Notes under the pieces: model-generated
Seen by the model: only the letters and a program-made list of their open reading frames with translations
Told to the model about the DNA's origin: nothing
The model's database searches: none
Made by a program: the position numbers and the translations under genes
Assembly: GCA_910577325.1 (NCBI GenBank)
Contig: CAJTMR010000009.1
Location: 1-64,000 of the forward strand
Direction: 5' to 3'
Source: an uncultured Parabacteroides sp.
GTDB lineage: Bacteria; Bacteroidota; Bacteroidia; Bacteroidales; Tannerellaceae
Length of the DNA: 64,000 nt
Shown here: positions 51,638 through 60,640 of the stretch, one piece after another
How positions within the stretch are numbered: the first letter of the stretch is position 1
Layout of the letters: the number at the start of each line of letters is the position of its first letter

Positions 51638-52438
51638 TCAAATGGCTTTTTTTATCCGTACCAACTTTGTCAGCAGCCCTTCCAGCAGGTCGAGTTGCAG
51701 CATGTTCGCACCGTCGGACTTGGCTTTGGAGGGTTCCGGATGGGTCTCGATGAATAATCCGTCGGTTCCGACGGCGACGGCTGCCTTCGCTATCGTTTCG
51801 ATGAGGGCGGGGAGTCCGCCTGTCACGCCTGAGGTCTGGTTGGGTTGTTGCAAGGAGTGGGTTACGTCCATGATGACGGGATAGCCGAACTGTTGCATTT
51901 GAGGAATCCCCCGGTAATCGACGACCAGGTCTGTATATCCGAAGGTAGTGCCTCTTTCGGTGATCATGACGTTGTCATTTCCGGCATCGGCTACTTTTTG
52001 TACGGCAAATTGCATGGCTCCCGGCGAGAGGAACTGTCCCTTTTTTATATTGACGGTTTTCCCTGTCTTGGCAGCGGCAACCAGCAGGTCTGTCTGGCGG
52101 CAGAGGAAGGCCGGGATTTGCAGGACATCCACATACTCGGCTGCCATTGCAGCTTCAGTCGTTTCGTGGATATCGGTTACGGTCGGGATGCCGAACGTTT
52201 CGCCTACCTTGCGGAGTATTTTCAGCGCTTTTTCATCGCCTATGCCTGTGAAGGAGTCGAGTCGCGAGCGGTTGGCTTTCCGGTATGATCCTTTGAAGAC
52301 ATAGGGGATATTCAGTTTGTTTGTGATACCTGTTATTTTCTCTGCAATCCGCAATGCCATATCTTCTCCTTCTATTACGCAGGGGCCTGCCATCAGAAAG
52401 AAATTGTCTTTATTCTTTAAATCGTTGACTGTTGTCAT
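51638..52438 (-). CDS. kdsA: 3-deoxy-8-phosphooctulonate synthase (KDO 8-P synthase)
   Basis: A 266-residue DAHP-synthase-like TIM barrel: FFLMAGPCVIEGEDMALRIAEK, PYVFKGSYRKANRSRLDSFTG, TDIHETTEAA, LQIPAFLCRQTDLLVAAA, VNIKKGQFLSP and SGVTGG. It condenses PEP with arabinose 5-phosphate for KDO of the LPS core. It lies 88 nt after miaA on the same strand with a repeat hairpin between, so it may be separately transcribed. Confidence 0.98.
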   Translation of the reverse strand: MTTVNDLKNKDNFFLMAGPCVIEGEDMALRIAEKITGITNKLNIPYVFKGSYRKANRSRLDSFTGIGDEKALKILRKVGETFGIPTVTDIHETTEAAMAAEYVDVLQIPAFLCRQTDLLVAAAKTGKTVNIKKGQFLSPGAMQFAVQKVADAGNDNVMITERGTTFGYTDLVVDYRGIPQMQQFGYPVIMDVTHSLQQPNQTSGVTGGLPALIETIAKAAVAVGTDGLFIETHPEPSKAKSDGANMLQLDLLEGLLTKLVRIKKAI

Positions 52439-52475
52439 AATAATGTATGTAAGTAGTTTTGTTGCAAATATTCTT

Positions 52476-52530
52476 AGAGCCTGTTTGAGTTTTGTTCTTC
52501 ATTCTGAAGAAAATTTAAACAGGCTCTTAT
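52476..52530. repeat. dispersed palindromic repeat, copy 2
   Basis: Left arm AGAGCCTGTTTGAGTTTTG, right arm AAATTTAAACAGGCTCT. It overlaps the miaA stop region and probably works as terminator. Confidence 0.75.
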
Positions 52531-53444
52531 AATTTCAGTAACTCCAATGTCTTTTCTATCTTTTCTTCTGTCGTCAATGCCGCATCTATCCAATGGATCT
52601 TGCTTCCCCGGCGTTCCATGCCCCGGAACCAGGTCATTTGCCGTTTGGCGAACTGGTGTATGGCGATCTCCAATCGGGAAACCATCTCTTCGTACGACAA
52701 TTCGCCTGTTATATATAAGGTGAGGTATTTATACTCCAGCCCGTAGTAGATCAGATCTTCCGGCTTGACACCCGAATCGATGATCTTCCGCACCTCGGCG
52801 ACCATCCCTTCGTCCAGACGGGCACGCAGCCGGCGGGAGATCTTTTTGCGCCGTAGTTCCCGGTCTATGTCGATGCCGATGATCAGGCTGTCGATCGGGT
52901 CGTATTCATTGGCGTCCGGGGCTTCGTTTTTATAATACTCTTCGATTTCGATTGCCCGGATTGCCCGTTGGGCGGTATCTACATCTGTCTTGTTATGGAG
53001 AACCTTGTAGCTTGCGAGTATCTGCTCCAGTTCCGGAAGTGACTTGTCTTTCAATGACTCGCGCAATCCCGGGTTCTGGGGAACGTCCAAGAGTTTATAT
53101 CCTTTCAGCACGGCTTCTATGTACATGCCTGTACCGCCGCATAAAATCGGCAGTTTCCCTTTCTTTCGGATTGCTTCGTATGTCCGGAAGAAATCATGCT
53201 GGTATTCGAATACGTTATATTTATATCCCGGATCGCAGATGTCGATCAGGTGGTAAGGGATCGCTTTCCCATTTACCGTATAGTCGGCCAGGTCCTTTCC
53301 GGTCCCGATATCCATCGAACGGTAGATTTGTCTGGAGTCGGCACTGATGATCTCCGTGTCCAGCCGGGCGGCGAGCGCTGCGGCAAATGTTGTTTTGCCG
53401 GATGCCGTCGGCCCTAAAACAGTGATAAGTTGATAAGCATCCAT
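52527..53444 (-). CDS. miaA: tRNA dimethylallyltransferase
   Basis: The 305-residue enzyme has the P-loop GPTASGKTTFA (residues 11-21), ISADSRQIYRSMDIGTGK, and a TWFRG box (MTWFRGMERR). It adds dimethylallyl to A37 of tRNAs reading UNN codons. The only -7 box (TATCTTTG, minus strand 53452-53459) ends 8 nt before the ATG, so the mRNA may be leaderless. Confidence 0.97.
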   Translation of the reverse strand: MDAYQLITVLGPTASGKTTFAAALAARLDTEIISADSRQIYRSMDIGTGKDLADYTVNGKAIPYHLIDICDPGYKYNVFEYQHDFFRTYEAIRKKGKLPILCGGTGMYIEAVLKGYKLLDVPQNPGLRESLKDKSLPELEQILASYKVLHNKTDVDTAQRAIRAIEIEEYYKNEAPDANEYDPIDSLIIGIDIDRELRRKKISRRLRARLDEGMVAEVRKIIDSGVKPEDLIYYGLEYKYLTLYITGELSYEEMVSRLEIAIHQFAKRQMTWFRGMERRGSKIHWIDAALTTEEKIEKTLELLKL

Positions 53445-53451
53445 AGTGCTA

Positions 53452-53459
53452 CAAAGATA
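53452..53459 (-). promoter_or_regulatory. miaA -7 box, giving a leaderless or nearly leaderless mRNA
   Basis: Minus-strand TATCTTTG is a perfect TAnnTTTG. With start-point normally 4-8 nt downstream it would begin at or next to the miaA ATG (53444). A -33 TTTG was not found. Confidence 0.45.
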
Positions 53460-53465
53460 TGCAAA

Positions 53466-53493
53466 AAAAGCCGCAACCCGAAGGATGCGGCTT
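53466..53493 (-). terminator. gap terminator
   Basis: Minus-strand stem AAAGCCGCA/TGCGGCTTT with T-run (AAAAAAAGCC on plus) after the gap stop codon. Confidence 0.85.
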
Positions 53494-53516
53494 TCAAACT
53501 ATATGATCTTGATTGA

Positions 53517-54527
53517 TTAGCAGTTTACAGATGCCATGTGAGCGATCAGGTCAAGAACCTTGTTAGAATAACCGATTTCGTTATCATACCAAGAAACAAC
53601 CTTTACGAATGTATCTGTCAAAGCGATACCAGCCTTGGCATCGAAGATGGAAGTACGAGTGTCACCTAAGAAGTCAGAAGAAACTACTGCATCTTCAGTG
53701 TAACCCAGTACGCCTTTCAGTTCGCCTTCGGCAGCTTCCTTCATTGCAGCGCAGATTTCAGCGTAAGTAGCCGGTTTAGCCAGGTTGACTGTCAAGTCAA
53801 CAACAGAAACGTCCAGAGTCGGAACACGCATTGACATACCAGTCAGTTTGCCGTTCAGTTCAGGAATAACTTTACCTACAGCCTTGGCAGCACCTGTAGA
53901 AGAAGGGATGATGTTGCCGGAAGCAGCACGGCCGCCTCTCCAGTCCTTCATAGACGGACCGTCAACAGTCTTCTGAGTAGCAGTTGTAGAGTGAACGGTT
54001 GTCATCAAACCGTCTGTGATACCCCACTTGTCATTCAGAACCTTAGCGATGGGAGCCAAGCAGTTTGTAGTACAAGAAGCGTTAGAAACGAACTGAGTAC
54101 CTTTAACATATGATTTTTCGTTTACACCGCAAACGAACATAGGAGTTGCGTCCTTGGAAGGAGCAGACATAACTACATATTTAGCGCCAGCTTCGATGTG
54201 AGCCTGAGCCTTTTCCTGAGTCAGGAACAAACCAGTAGATTCTACTACGTATTCAGCACCTACTGCATCCCACTTCAAATCAGCCGGATTGCGTTCTGCT
54301 GTTACGCGGATTTCATTACCGTTTACGATCAGTTTGCTGTTTTCAACGTCAGCTTCGATAGTTCCTTCGAACTGACCGTGCATTGTGTCGTATTTCAGCA
54401 TGTATGCCAAGTAATCAACCGGGCAAAGGTCGTTAATACCTACGATCTGGATATCGCTTCTCTTCTGAGCTGCACGGAAAACGAAACGTCCGATACGGCC
54501 GAAACCGTTAATACCTACTTTAATCAT
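53517..54527 (-). CDS. gap: glyceraldehyde-3-phosphate dehydrogenase
   Basis: From the ATG at 54527 (MIKVGINGFGRIGR) the protein is 336 residues; the longer frame has a non-conserved N-terminus. It has the Rossmann motif, the catalytic SNASCTTNCLAP (Cys about 155) and NEIGYSNKVLDL. It catalyses NAD-dependent oxidation of G3P in glycolysis. Strong codon bias marks high expression. Own promoter TAAATTTG at 54635. Confidence 0.98.
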   Translation of the reverse strand: MIKVGINGFGRIGRFVFRAAQKRSDIQIVGINDLCPVDYLAYMLKYDTMHGQFEGTIEADVENSKLIVNGNEIRVTAERNPADLKWDAVGAEYVVESTGLFLTQEKAQAHIEAGAKYVVMSAPSKDATPMFVCGVNEKSYVKGTQFVSNASCTTNCLAPIAKVLNDKWGITDGLMTTVHSTTATQKTVDGPSMKDWRGGRAASGNIIPSSTGAAKAVGKVIPELNGKLTGMSMRVPTLDVSVVDLTVNLAKPATYAEICAAMKEAAEGELKGVLGYTEDAVVSSDFLGDTRTSIFDAKAGIALTDTFVKVVSWYDNEIGYSNKVLDLIAHMASVNC

Positions 54528-54634
54528 TGTAATAAAACTTTTTATGGGTTTATTAAAAATATTACTTATCTCCAAATTTGACTAAACGGTTGCAAGGAAA
54601 AAATAGATTCGTCGCACCTTGTTTTTAACGACTG

Positions 54635-54642
54635 CAAATTTA
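54635..54642 (-). promoter_or_regulatory. gap -7 box
   Basis: Minus-strand TAAATTTG, perfect TAnnTTTG, about 108 nt upstream of the gap start. Confidence 0.6.
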
Positions 54643-54714
54643 GTCATTTTTTTTATTGTACGGGAATTAGAACAAGAAAAATATGCCCTCTAACATAAAT
54701 TAATTGTTAAGGCT

Positions 54715-54785
54715 AAGAGCTTGTTTAAATTTTGTTCAACATTCTTTTGAGAGTTCTTTTTGAACAAAATTTAAACAGGCTCTTA
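54715..54785. repeat. dispersed palindromic repeat, copy 3 (complete)
   Basis: Left arm AAGAGCTTGTTTAAATTTTG (54715-54734) and right arm CAAAATTTAAACAGGCTCTT (54765-54784), nearly perfect 23-bp complement with a 23-nt loop. Overlaps the stop of the next gene. Confidence 0.8.
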
Positions 54786-55154
54786 TTTCTTTTTCCCGAA
54801 AAGTTTCTTTATGATCCACCTTTGGGCTTTTTGGATGCCCCAGGCGGTCAGCATCGGGCGTACGACATTCCAGGCGACGGGCATCAATCCTTGTGCTACA
54901 GAGAGATAATCGGCAAACCCCAATGAAAGGAACGGTGTTTCCGAGGCCTGTGCGGATCGGTTCTCTTCCGTCTCTTTGTTTTTTGTGTCCGGAAATAAGA
55001 GTGAGGAGACACCGGAAAGCAACAGCGTCCCGGCATTCTCCTGTATGTAGGAGAAATCGGCGTTCAATTCCTGTTCCTGCGTCGCGCATTCCCGTTGGAG
55101 GCGGTGACGATCAGAAATCAGTTTCTCCAGTGGCGTCTTTTGCTGATTGTTCAT
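54783..55154 (-). CDS. hypothetical protein of the YtxH/holin-like cluster
   Basis: A 123-residue protein with a helical N-terminus (LEKLISDRHRLQRECATQEQELNADFSYIQENAG) and a C-terminal region with some hydrophobicity (GFADYLSVAQGLMPVAWNVVRPML), ending in a basic tail (KLFGKKK). I do not recognise the family. It overlaps the holin-like gene by 44 nt and is the last of a three-gene operon read leftwards. Confidence 0.75.
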   Translation of the reverse strand: MNNQQKTPLEKLISDRHRLQRECATQEQELNADFSYIQENAGTLLLSGVSSLLFPDTKNKETEENRSAQASETPFLSLGFADYLSVAQGLMPVAWNVVRPMLTAWGIQKAQRWIIKKLFGKKK

Positions 55155-55521
55155 TGTCTGTCGCGTTTATTTTATCATCATTTGTTGTCAATGCGGAGAT
55201 CACAATATTCAGGACTCTCTTGCAAACCCTTTCTTTGCCTATGACGACCGCACCTATCAACAGCAGGTACAGTACGGCTACGACACCGAACCCGGAACCG
55301 ACCGAGCCGAACAGTTCTCCCATGTAGAACCCTAAAGCAAGAAAGATGAACAGAATGGCGAAGAACGCCAAGAAGAGCAGGATGACACCGTACGAGAGGA
55401 CGGCTATGACCTTTCCTGTCCTCTCGTATGCGTCTAATTTCAGGAGTTCGAGTTTCAATTCCACATAGGTCAAAAGGTCTCTTTTCAACTTATGGAATAT
55501 TTCACTTGAGTCTTTCTCCAT
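55111..55521 (-). CDS. phage-holin-like membrane protein (PF07332-type)
   Basis: The 136-residue protein has two close membrane helices (VIAVLSYGVILLFLAFFAILFIFLALGFYMG, then VVAVLYLLLIGAVVIG), an amphipathic N-terminus (LLTYVELKLELLKLDAYERTGK) and an acidic C-terminal tail. These are typical of the Phage_holin_3_6/actinobacterial-type superfamily, which occurs in envelope-stress clusters with YtxH. Not a phage gene by context. 6 nt from the YtxH gene. Confidence 0.85.
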   Translation of the reverse strand: MEKDSSEIFHKLKRDLLTYVELKLELLKLDAYERTGKVIAVLSYGVILLFLAFFAILFIFLALGFYMGELFGSVGSGFGVVAVLYLLLIGAVVIGKERVCKRVLNIVISALTTNDDKINATDNEQSAKDATGETDF

Positions 55522-55527
55522 ACGCGT

Positions 55528-55749
55528 TTAGTCTGTTACGATTTCTTCTGCCGTCTTTGCCAGTTCGGCCTTTCCGTCTTTGTATTTGGCAAGAGCGGAG
55601 TTGAAGCCCTCTTTTACTTTGCCGACTACGCCGTTCAACTCTTCCAATAACTGTTCTCTCTTGTCTGTTGCTGCCAAATAACCTACAGCGGCGCCTACGG
55701 CGGCCCCTACTACTAATCCCAGTAATAATTTAGAATCTACGTTTTTCAT
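55528..55749 (-). CDS. YtxH-like stress protein
   Basis: A 73-residue protein with a Gly/Ala-rich hydrophobic segment (LLLGLVVGAAVGAAVGYLAATD) and a charged helical tail (EQLLEELNGVVGKVKEGF). Matches YtxH-like general-stress proteins. First gene of the cluster. Confidence 0.88.
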   Translation of the reverse strand: MKNVDSKLLLGLVVGAAVGAAVGYLAATDKREQLLEELNGVVGKVKEGFNSALAKYKDGKAELAKTAEEIVTD

Positions 55750-55835
55750 AATTCTTCCTTTTTTTATGATGTTGTTACTAAGATAACGACTTTTATCGGA
55801 TGATGGTTTATTTCGCTACCGACTTTTAAGGTTAA

Positions 55836-56693
55836 TTAATGCAATTGTTTTTGAACTTTCACCGCAGCCCAGTTATTCTTCTCTGTGTACGACAACAATG
55901 CCAATCCGTTACGTTTGCATTCTTGTTCGATGGCCGGAATGTCTTGCACATAGAACCCGCTCATGTAAAGGAAGGCCTCCGGTTTCATGCACTCGCTGTA
56001 ATGGCGGATGTCATTCAGCAGGATATTCCGGTTGATGTTGGCGAATACGATGTCGAACGTTCCGAATGCCGGAATCTGTTCGGCTCCCCCAAGGGTGATC
56101 TGGATATCGTTTGTATTGTTGAGGCGGATGTTTTCGAGCGCATTGTTGTAGGCCCATTCGTCTATGTCGATGCCCGCCACGCGCCCGGCTCCTTTCATAC
56201 GGGCGAGGATGGCCAGTACGGCTGTCCCGCACCCCATGTCGAGCAGCTCTTTGCCAGTGAGGTCCAACTTGAGCATTTCGCTGATCATCAGGAAAGTCGT
56301 CTCATGGTTTCCGGTCCCGAATGCCATCTTCGGATCGATGATGATGTTGTAGGTATAACCCGGTTCGTGCTTGTGGAAGGAAGCACGGATGATGCAATCT
56401 TTTCCGATGCGGATCGGCTTGAAATAGTTCTTTTCCCATTCTTCGTTCCAGTCCTTGCTTTCTACCAGTGTTTCGGTAAAATGGATTTCCACGTTTTGCA
56501 GCGGAAATCCGGCAAGTTTGTCCTGCAATCCTTTTACATTATATAATAGGTCGGAAATATATCCTTGCAACCCGTTTTCGTTTTCGGCAAAACTTTCGAA
56601 ACCGATTTCTCCCAGCTCGGCGGCCAGCACGTCGTTGATAATGCTGCTCTCTATGGGAGAGGTGTATGTGAATGTAAGTTCGTAATAATTCAT
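55836..56693 (-). CDS. prmA: ribosomal protein L11 methyltransferase
   Basis: A 285-residue SAM-dependent methyltransferase: DPKMAFGTGNHETTFLM, LLDMGCGTAVLAILARMKGAGRVAGIDID and FANINRN. It trimethylates ribosomal L11. A minus-strand -7 box TAAATTTG lies at 56726-56733, 33 nt upstream. Divergent from the rhamnosidase gene; the 232-nt gap holds no other gene. Confidence 0.96.
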   Translation of the reverse strand: MNYYELTFTYTSPIESSIINDVLAAELGEIGFESFAENENGLQGYISDLLYNVKGLQDKLAGFPLQNVEIHFTETLVESKDWNEEWEKNYFKPIRIGKDCIIRASFHKHEPGYTYNIIIDPKMAFGTGNHETTFLMISEMLKLDLTGKELLDMGCGTAVLAILARMKGAGRVAGIDIDEWAYNNALENIRLNNTNDIQITLGGAEQIPAFGTFDIVFANINRNILLNDIRHYSECMKPEAFLYMSGFYVQDIPAIEQECKRNGLALLSYTEKNNWAAVKVQKQLH

Positions 56694-56925
56694 GCTGTTT
56701 CTTTTTTGTGTTCATTAATGATGGGCAAATTTACATAAAAACCCTCGATTTTTATGCGGGTCGGATAAAAATCAAGCGTGAGGCGTCGGTTGGGCTTTTT
56801 GTCAAAATTATAAGTTGTAAAATCATTTTTGAAAATGTATTCAGAGAAGAAATAGTTTCCTTTACAAGCGGAATCATGTTTTTCGGATTTTGGTTCCGTC
56901 AATCGATTTTATAATTACAACAAAT

Positions 56926-59499
56926 ATGATGACCTACAAACAAATGCTTTATGGTGCAGCACTTGCCATGCTGATGGCTTGCAACACTGCTGACAAGAAA
57001 AACACAGGGAAACTGATTGATGCGCTCGATGACGAAGCGTGGAAAAAATCAGAGTGGATTTCGGTAGCCGATGCTCCTGTTGTGACGGGGGTCGTAAACG
57101 ATGGTACGCGTGCGGCGGACGGTTCCGGCTGGTTTGTCTCCACGCTGACCAACGAAAACAAAGTGAAACGCGTAGAGTGGATGACGGCAGGACTGGGAGT
57201 CTACGATTTGTATGTGAATGGGACACTTATCGGTAATGAGGTGCTCAAACCGGGGTTTACCCATCCGCTTAAGACCAAACGCTCGTTTACCTATGATATC
57301 ACCGATGTCTTCGACACACGTTCTGGTGCGGTGAACCAGTTAGCTGCACAGGTGACACCCGGTTGGTGGGCAGACAAGATTGTCACGCCCGCTGGAAATC
57401 AAGGCATGTATGGAAATAAGTGCGCGTTCCGTGGCGTATTGCGTGTGACCTATGCGGATGGTACGGCGCGTCTTTTGGGAACCAATCCCGACACATGGCA
57501 AGCCGGTATGGCCGGACCGGTAAAACACGCCGCCATCTTTGACGGAGAAGTCTACGATGCCCGCGAAGCACAAGGATTTCTCACGCCGGAACGGCTCTCC
57601 AGACCGGAAGTGAACCGTGAATTTCAAGGACAGATCCGTCCCAACAACGGAGCGGAGGTTTACATGCGTCCTGACATTGCGCTTGCACCGGTGAAAGCTT
57701 ACGTTTGGCAAGAGGTGACAGGGCAGAATGAAGAGGCTTATGGCAAGGTGGTCGTGAAGAAAGAGTTTGCAGCGGGTGAGCCCATGCAGGTGAATCCGGG
57801 CGAGAACCTGGTGGTGGACTTCGGGCAAAATGCTGCTGCAGTACCGGAATTCCTGTTCCGGGCAAAGGAGGGTACGATGCTCCGTTGCGTGACGTCGGAG
57901 TTGCTCAACGACGGGAATGGGGCAAAGAGCAGAGGCATGGACGGTCCGGAGGGGAGCGTGCATCGCCTTAATCTGCGTATACCGGACACGGGCATGATGC
58001 TCGACTATATCTTCGCGGCAGGCGGGAAACCGGTCTCTTATCGTCCGCGGAATACCTTCTTTGGTTATCGTTTCCTCTCGATTACCGTTACGGAACCGGT
58101 AACCATCGAACAGATACGCAGTGTTCCCGTTACATCCATTGCCCGCGAAATGGAGATAGGGCGCATCTCTACGGGAAATGAGCTGGTGAATAAACTGATC
58201 TCAAATACGTATTGGGGGCAATTGTCCAACTACTTGTCCGTTCCTACCGACTGTCCGCAGCGCAACGAGCGTCTGGGATGGACGGCCGACACGCAGGTGT
58301 TTACCGAGACAGGTACGTTCTTCGCCAACACGAGCCGCTTCTTCCACAAGTGGTTGCAGGACTTGCGCGACACCCAGTCTCCTATGGGAGGCTATCCCGG
58401 TGTGGCTCCTTTTGCGCAGTATGGAGCTGGAGACCATGATATGATGCGCTTGGGTTGGGCGGATGCCGGGATCATCGTGCCGTGGGTTATCTGGAAACAA
58501 TTTGGCGACAAACAGGTCATCGAGGAGTCATGGGAGTCGATGGAACGTTTCATGAACCACGTGGCGGAAACGAAATACGACCACAATGCCCTTAAAGATG
58601 AGAACGGAAATTATCAATGGGCGGATTGGCTGAGCTATGAACCGCTGGAGAGCTGTAGTGGGCGTGCTTTCGGTCCGGAAGGTCCTCTTCCTGAGGCGGT
58701 GGATTACTGGAATTACCTGTGTGCCAGCTATTGGCTGATAGATGCCGGTATGATGTACGATATGGCAAAAGCTACCGGACGTGACGCTTCGCACTATGCT
58801 TCAATGGTCGATGAGGCACGGGAATACATACGCCGGACGTTCTTTACTTCCGAAGGTGAGTTCAAAACGGCCATTTTGAACACCATGCAGACGCCTGCTT
58901 TGTTTGCCTTGAAGAACAATATTCCGGAAGGCGAAGCCAAAGAGCGCATGATCGCCCGCCTGCGTCAGAACTTTAAGGAGCACGACAATTGCTTGCAGAC
59001 CGGTTTCCTGGGCACTTCCATCCTCATGGCCACGCTTACCGAAAACGGCATGTCCGACATCGCTTACGAACTTCTCTTCCAACGTAAAAACCCGTCGTGG
59101 CTCTATTCTGTTGACAATGGCGCCACCACCATCTGGGAACGCTGGAACAGTTACATGATAGAGGAAGGCATGGGACCCCGCGGTATGAACTCATTCAATC
59201 ACTACGCGTATGGTTGTGTATGCGAATGGTTGTGGGAGACGGTGGCAGGTATCGCAGCCGATCCTTCGCAGCCGGGTTTCCGCCATATCATCATGCGCCC
59301 TGTGCCCGATCGCCGTTTAGGTCACCTTACGGCTGAATATCAGTCGGCGGCAGGACTTATCAAAAGTTCATGGAAGTATGAGGGAGATACGTGGCGGTGG
59401 ACCTTTACCATTCCGGAAGGGGCGACGGCCGATGTTACGCTTCCCGGTGAGACGGTCGCCAAGGAATACGGCGCGGGTACTTATACTTTATTTAAATAG
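56926..59499 (+). CDS. GH78 alpha-L-rhamnosidase lipoprotein
   Basis: From the ATG at 56926 the protein has 857 residues; the longer frame begins at a TTG and is not conserved. It has a lipobox (LMAC, Cys about 19), N-terminal beta domains (a carbohydrate-binding-like region, VYDLYVNGTLIGNEVLKPGFT) and the GH78 (alpha/alpha)6 catalytic core: PTDCPQRNERLGWTADTQVF, YGAGDHDMMRLGWADAG, then EERW-like TTIWERWNSYM. It probably cleaves terminal rhamnose of plant or microbial glycans at the cell surface. No SusC/D pair is adjacent, so it seems free-standing. Confidence 0.93.
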   Translation: MMTYKQMLYGAALAMLMACNTADKKNTGKLIDALDDEAWKKSEWISVADAPVVTGVVNDGTRAADGSGWFVSTLTNENKVKRVEWMTAGLGVYDLYVNGTLIGNEVLKPGFTHPLKTKRSFTYDITDVFDTRSGAVNQLAAQVTPGWWADKIVTPAGNQGMYGNKCAFRGVLRVTYADGTARLLGTNPDTWQAGMAGPVKHAAIFDGEVYDAREAQGFLTPERLSRPEVNREFQGQIRPNNGAEVYMRPDIALAPVKAYVWQEVTGQNEEAYGKVVVKKEFAAGEPMQVNPGENLVVDFGQNAAAVPEFLFRAKEGTMLRCVTSELLNDGNGAKSRGMDGPEGSVHRLNLRIPDTGMMLDYIFAAGGKPVSYRPRNTFFGYRFLSITVTEPVTIEQIRSVPVTSIAREMEIGRISTGNELVNKLISNTYWGQLSNYLSVPTDCPQRNERLGWTADTQVFTETGTFFANTSRFFHKWLQDLRDTQSPMGGYPGVAPFAQYGAGDHDMMRLGWADAGIIVPWVIWKQFGDKQVIEESWESMERFMNHVAETKYDHNALKDENGNYQWADWLSYEPLESCSGRAFGPEGPLPEAVDYWNYLCASYWLIDAGMMYDMAKATGRDASHYASMVDEAREYIRRTFFTSEGEFKTAILNTMQTPALFALKNNIPEGEAKERMIARLRQNFKEHDNCLQTGFLGTSILMATLTENGMSDIAYELLFQRKNPSWLYSVDNGATTIWERWNSYMIEEGMGPRGMNSFNHYAYGCVCEWLWETVAGIAADPSQPGFRHIIMRPVPDRRLGHLTAEYQSAAGLIKSSWKYEGDTWRWTFTIPEGATADVTLPGETVAKEYGAGTYTLFK

Positions 59500-59571
59500 A
59501 CTCTTAGTCGAAGAAAAAACAATAGAATTATAGTATTGGATTAACACCTCACGGAAGAGGTAACAATAAAG

Positions 59572-59613
59572 AAGCGATCGGCATTCCTTTTAGAACGGAT
59601 GCCGATCGCTTTT
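59572..59613 (+). terminator. terminator of the rhamnosidase gene
   Basis: Stem AAGCGATCGGCAT (59572-59584) / ATGCCGATCGCTT (59599-59611), then T-run. Confidence 0.88.
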
Positions 59614-59736
59614 AAAAAAGATAGGCATATTCTTTTCGTCTTTACCCAATTTGGGCAGTTTTTAGATGCGATTTTGGTGCGGTCGTCCTGCGTTAAATCA
59701 GAAATTGTAAATTGATAAATTTTCTTTTGGAAATAT

Positions 59737-59768
59737 TTGGATGATATGTCGAGAAACCGTAATTTTGC
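59737..59768 (+). promoter_or_regulatory. rplU-rpmA promoter
   Basis: TTTG (59737-59740), a 20-nt spacer and TAATTTTG (59761-59768): full consensus match, followed by an 86-nt leader. Confidence 0.8.
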
Positions 59769-59784
59769 ACTCTGAATTCTGCAG

Positions 59785-59823
59785 GAGGTAAACAAGTGAT
59801 GCTTAGAAGTGTATCCACCTCCG
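59785..59823 (+). promoter_or_regulatory. hairpin in the L21 leader
   Basis: GGAGGT (59785-59790) and ACCTCC (59818-59823) can pair in the leader of rplU. It could be a ribosomal-protein autoregulatory structure or may simply hide a purine-rich site. No known Rfam leader could be verified here. Confidence 0.4.
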
Positions 59824-59854
59824 GGACATAACCTGTTTAAATATAAAAAGACAG

Positions 59855-60172
59855 ATGTACGTAATCGTAGAAATTAACGGACAGCAGTTCAAAGCTGAAG
59901 AAGGAAAGAAGTTGTTCGTTCATCACATTCAGAACGCAGAAAGCGGTGCTGTTGTGGAATTTGAAAAAGTATTGTTGGTTGACAACAATGGTGAAGTAAA
60001 AGTAGGTGTTCCTACCGTAGAAGGCGCAAAGGTAGTATGTGAAGTACTGTCTCCGCTGGTAAAGGGTGATAAGGTGCTGGTCTTCCACAAGAAGAGAAGA
60101 AAAGGTTATCGTAAATTGAACGGTCATCGTCAGCAGTTCACAGAAGTGAGTGTAAAAGAAATTGTTGCTTAA
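59855..60172 (+). CDS. rplU: 50S ribosomal protein L21
   Basis: 105 residues: MYVIVEINGQQFKAEEGKKLFVHH at the N-terminus and KRRKGYRKLNGHRQQFTEVSV near the end, typical of L21. Cotranscribed with rpmA, gap 22 nt. Confidence 0.99.
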   Translation: MYVIVEINGQQFKAEEGKKLFVHHIQNAESGAVVEFEKVLLVDNNGEVKVGVPTVEGAKVVCEVLSPLVKGDKVLVFHKKRRKGYRKLNGHRQQFTEVSVKEIVA

Positions 60173-60194
60173 CGTTTAAAGGAGAAAAGAAGAA

Positions 60195-60461
60195 ATGGCA
60201 CATAAAAAAGGTGTGGGTAGTTCTAAGAACGGCCGTGAATCACAAAGTAAGAGATTAGGTGTTAAGCTTTTCGGTGGAGAAGTTGCTAAAGCTGGCAATA
60301 TCATCGTTCGTCAGAGAGGTACGGTTCATCATCCGGGTGAAAACGTTGGTATCGGCAAAGACCATACGTTGTATGCTTTGGTTGACGGTGTGGTAACTTT
60401 CCGTAGAGGTAAAGAAAACCGTTCTTTCGTTTCTGTAAAAGAAGTTGTAGCAGAAGCATAA
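60195..60461 (+). CDS. rpmA: 50S ribosomal protein L27
   Basis: 88 residues: MAHKKGVGSSKNGRESQSKRLGVKLFGG, then IIVRQRGTVHHPGENVGIGKDHTLYALVDG. Full length, with no N-terminal cleaved extension, which matters because L27's N-terminus enters the peptidyl-transferase centre. Confidence 0.99.
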   Translation: MAHKKGVGSSKNGRESQSKRLGVKLFGGEVAKAGNIIVRQRGTVHHPGENVGIGKDHTLYALVDGVVTFRRGKENRSFVSVKEVVAEA

Positions 60462-60487
60462 GTATAGGTTTACATAGAATAAGAAGA

Positions 60488-60518
60488 AAGGATATTCGTT
60501 TGGCGGATATCCTTTTTT
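60488..60518 (+). terminator. terminator of rplU-rpmA
   Basis: Stem AAGGATAT / ATATCCTT followed by TTTTTC. Located 26 nt after the rpmA stop. Confidence 0.85.
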
Positions 60519-60640
60519 CTTTCCTTAATAAGATCAAGATCACAGACTATGTCCATCATTTTATTGTTTTTTTGAGTCTTTCGAGTTTGGTTTTTATGTA
60601 AATTTGTACACAATTATATGTTAAGATCCAAGAAAAAGAT

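Larger units (their letters stand above)
59500..59854. other. rhamnosidase-rplU intergenic region
   Basis: About 355 nt without a gene. It holds the rhamnosidase terminator, the rplU promoter (59737-59768) and an untranslated leader with a hairpin (59785-59823). Confidence 0.8.

Noticed and set aside
54198..54581. 127-codon plus-strand frame over gap
   Set aside because: Antisense shadow of the gap gene and its leader.
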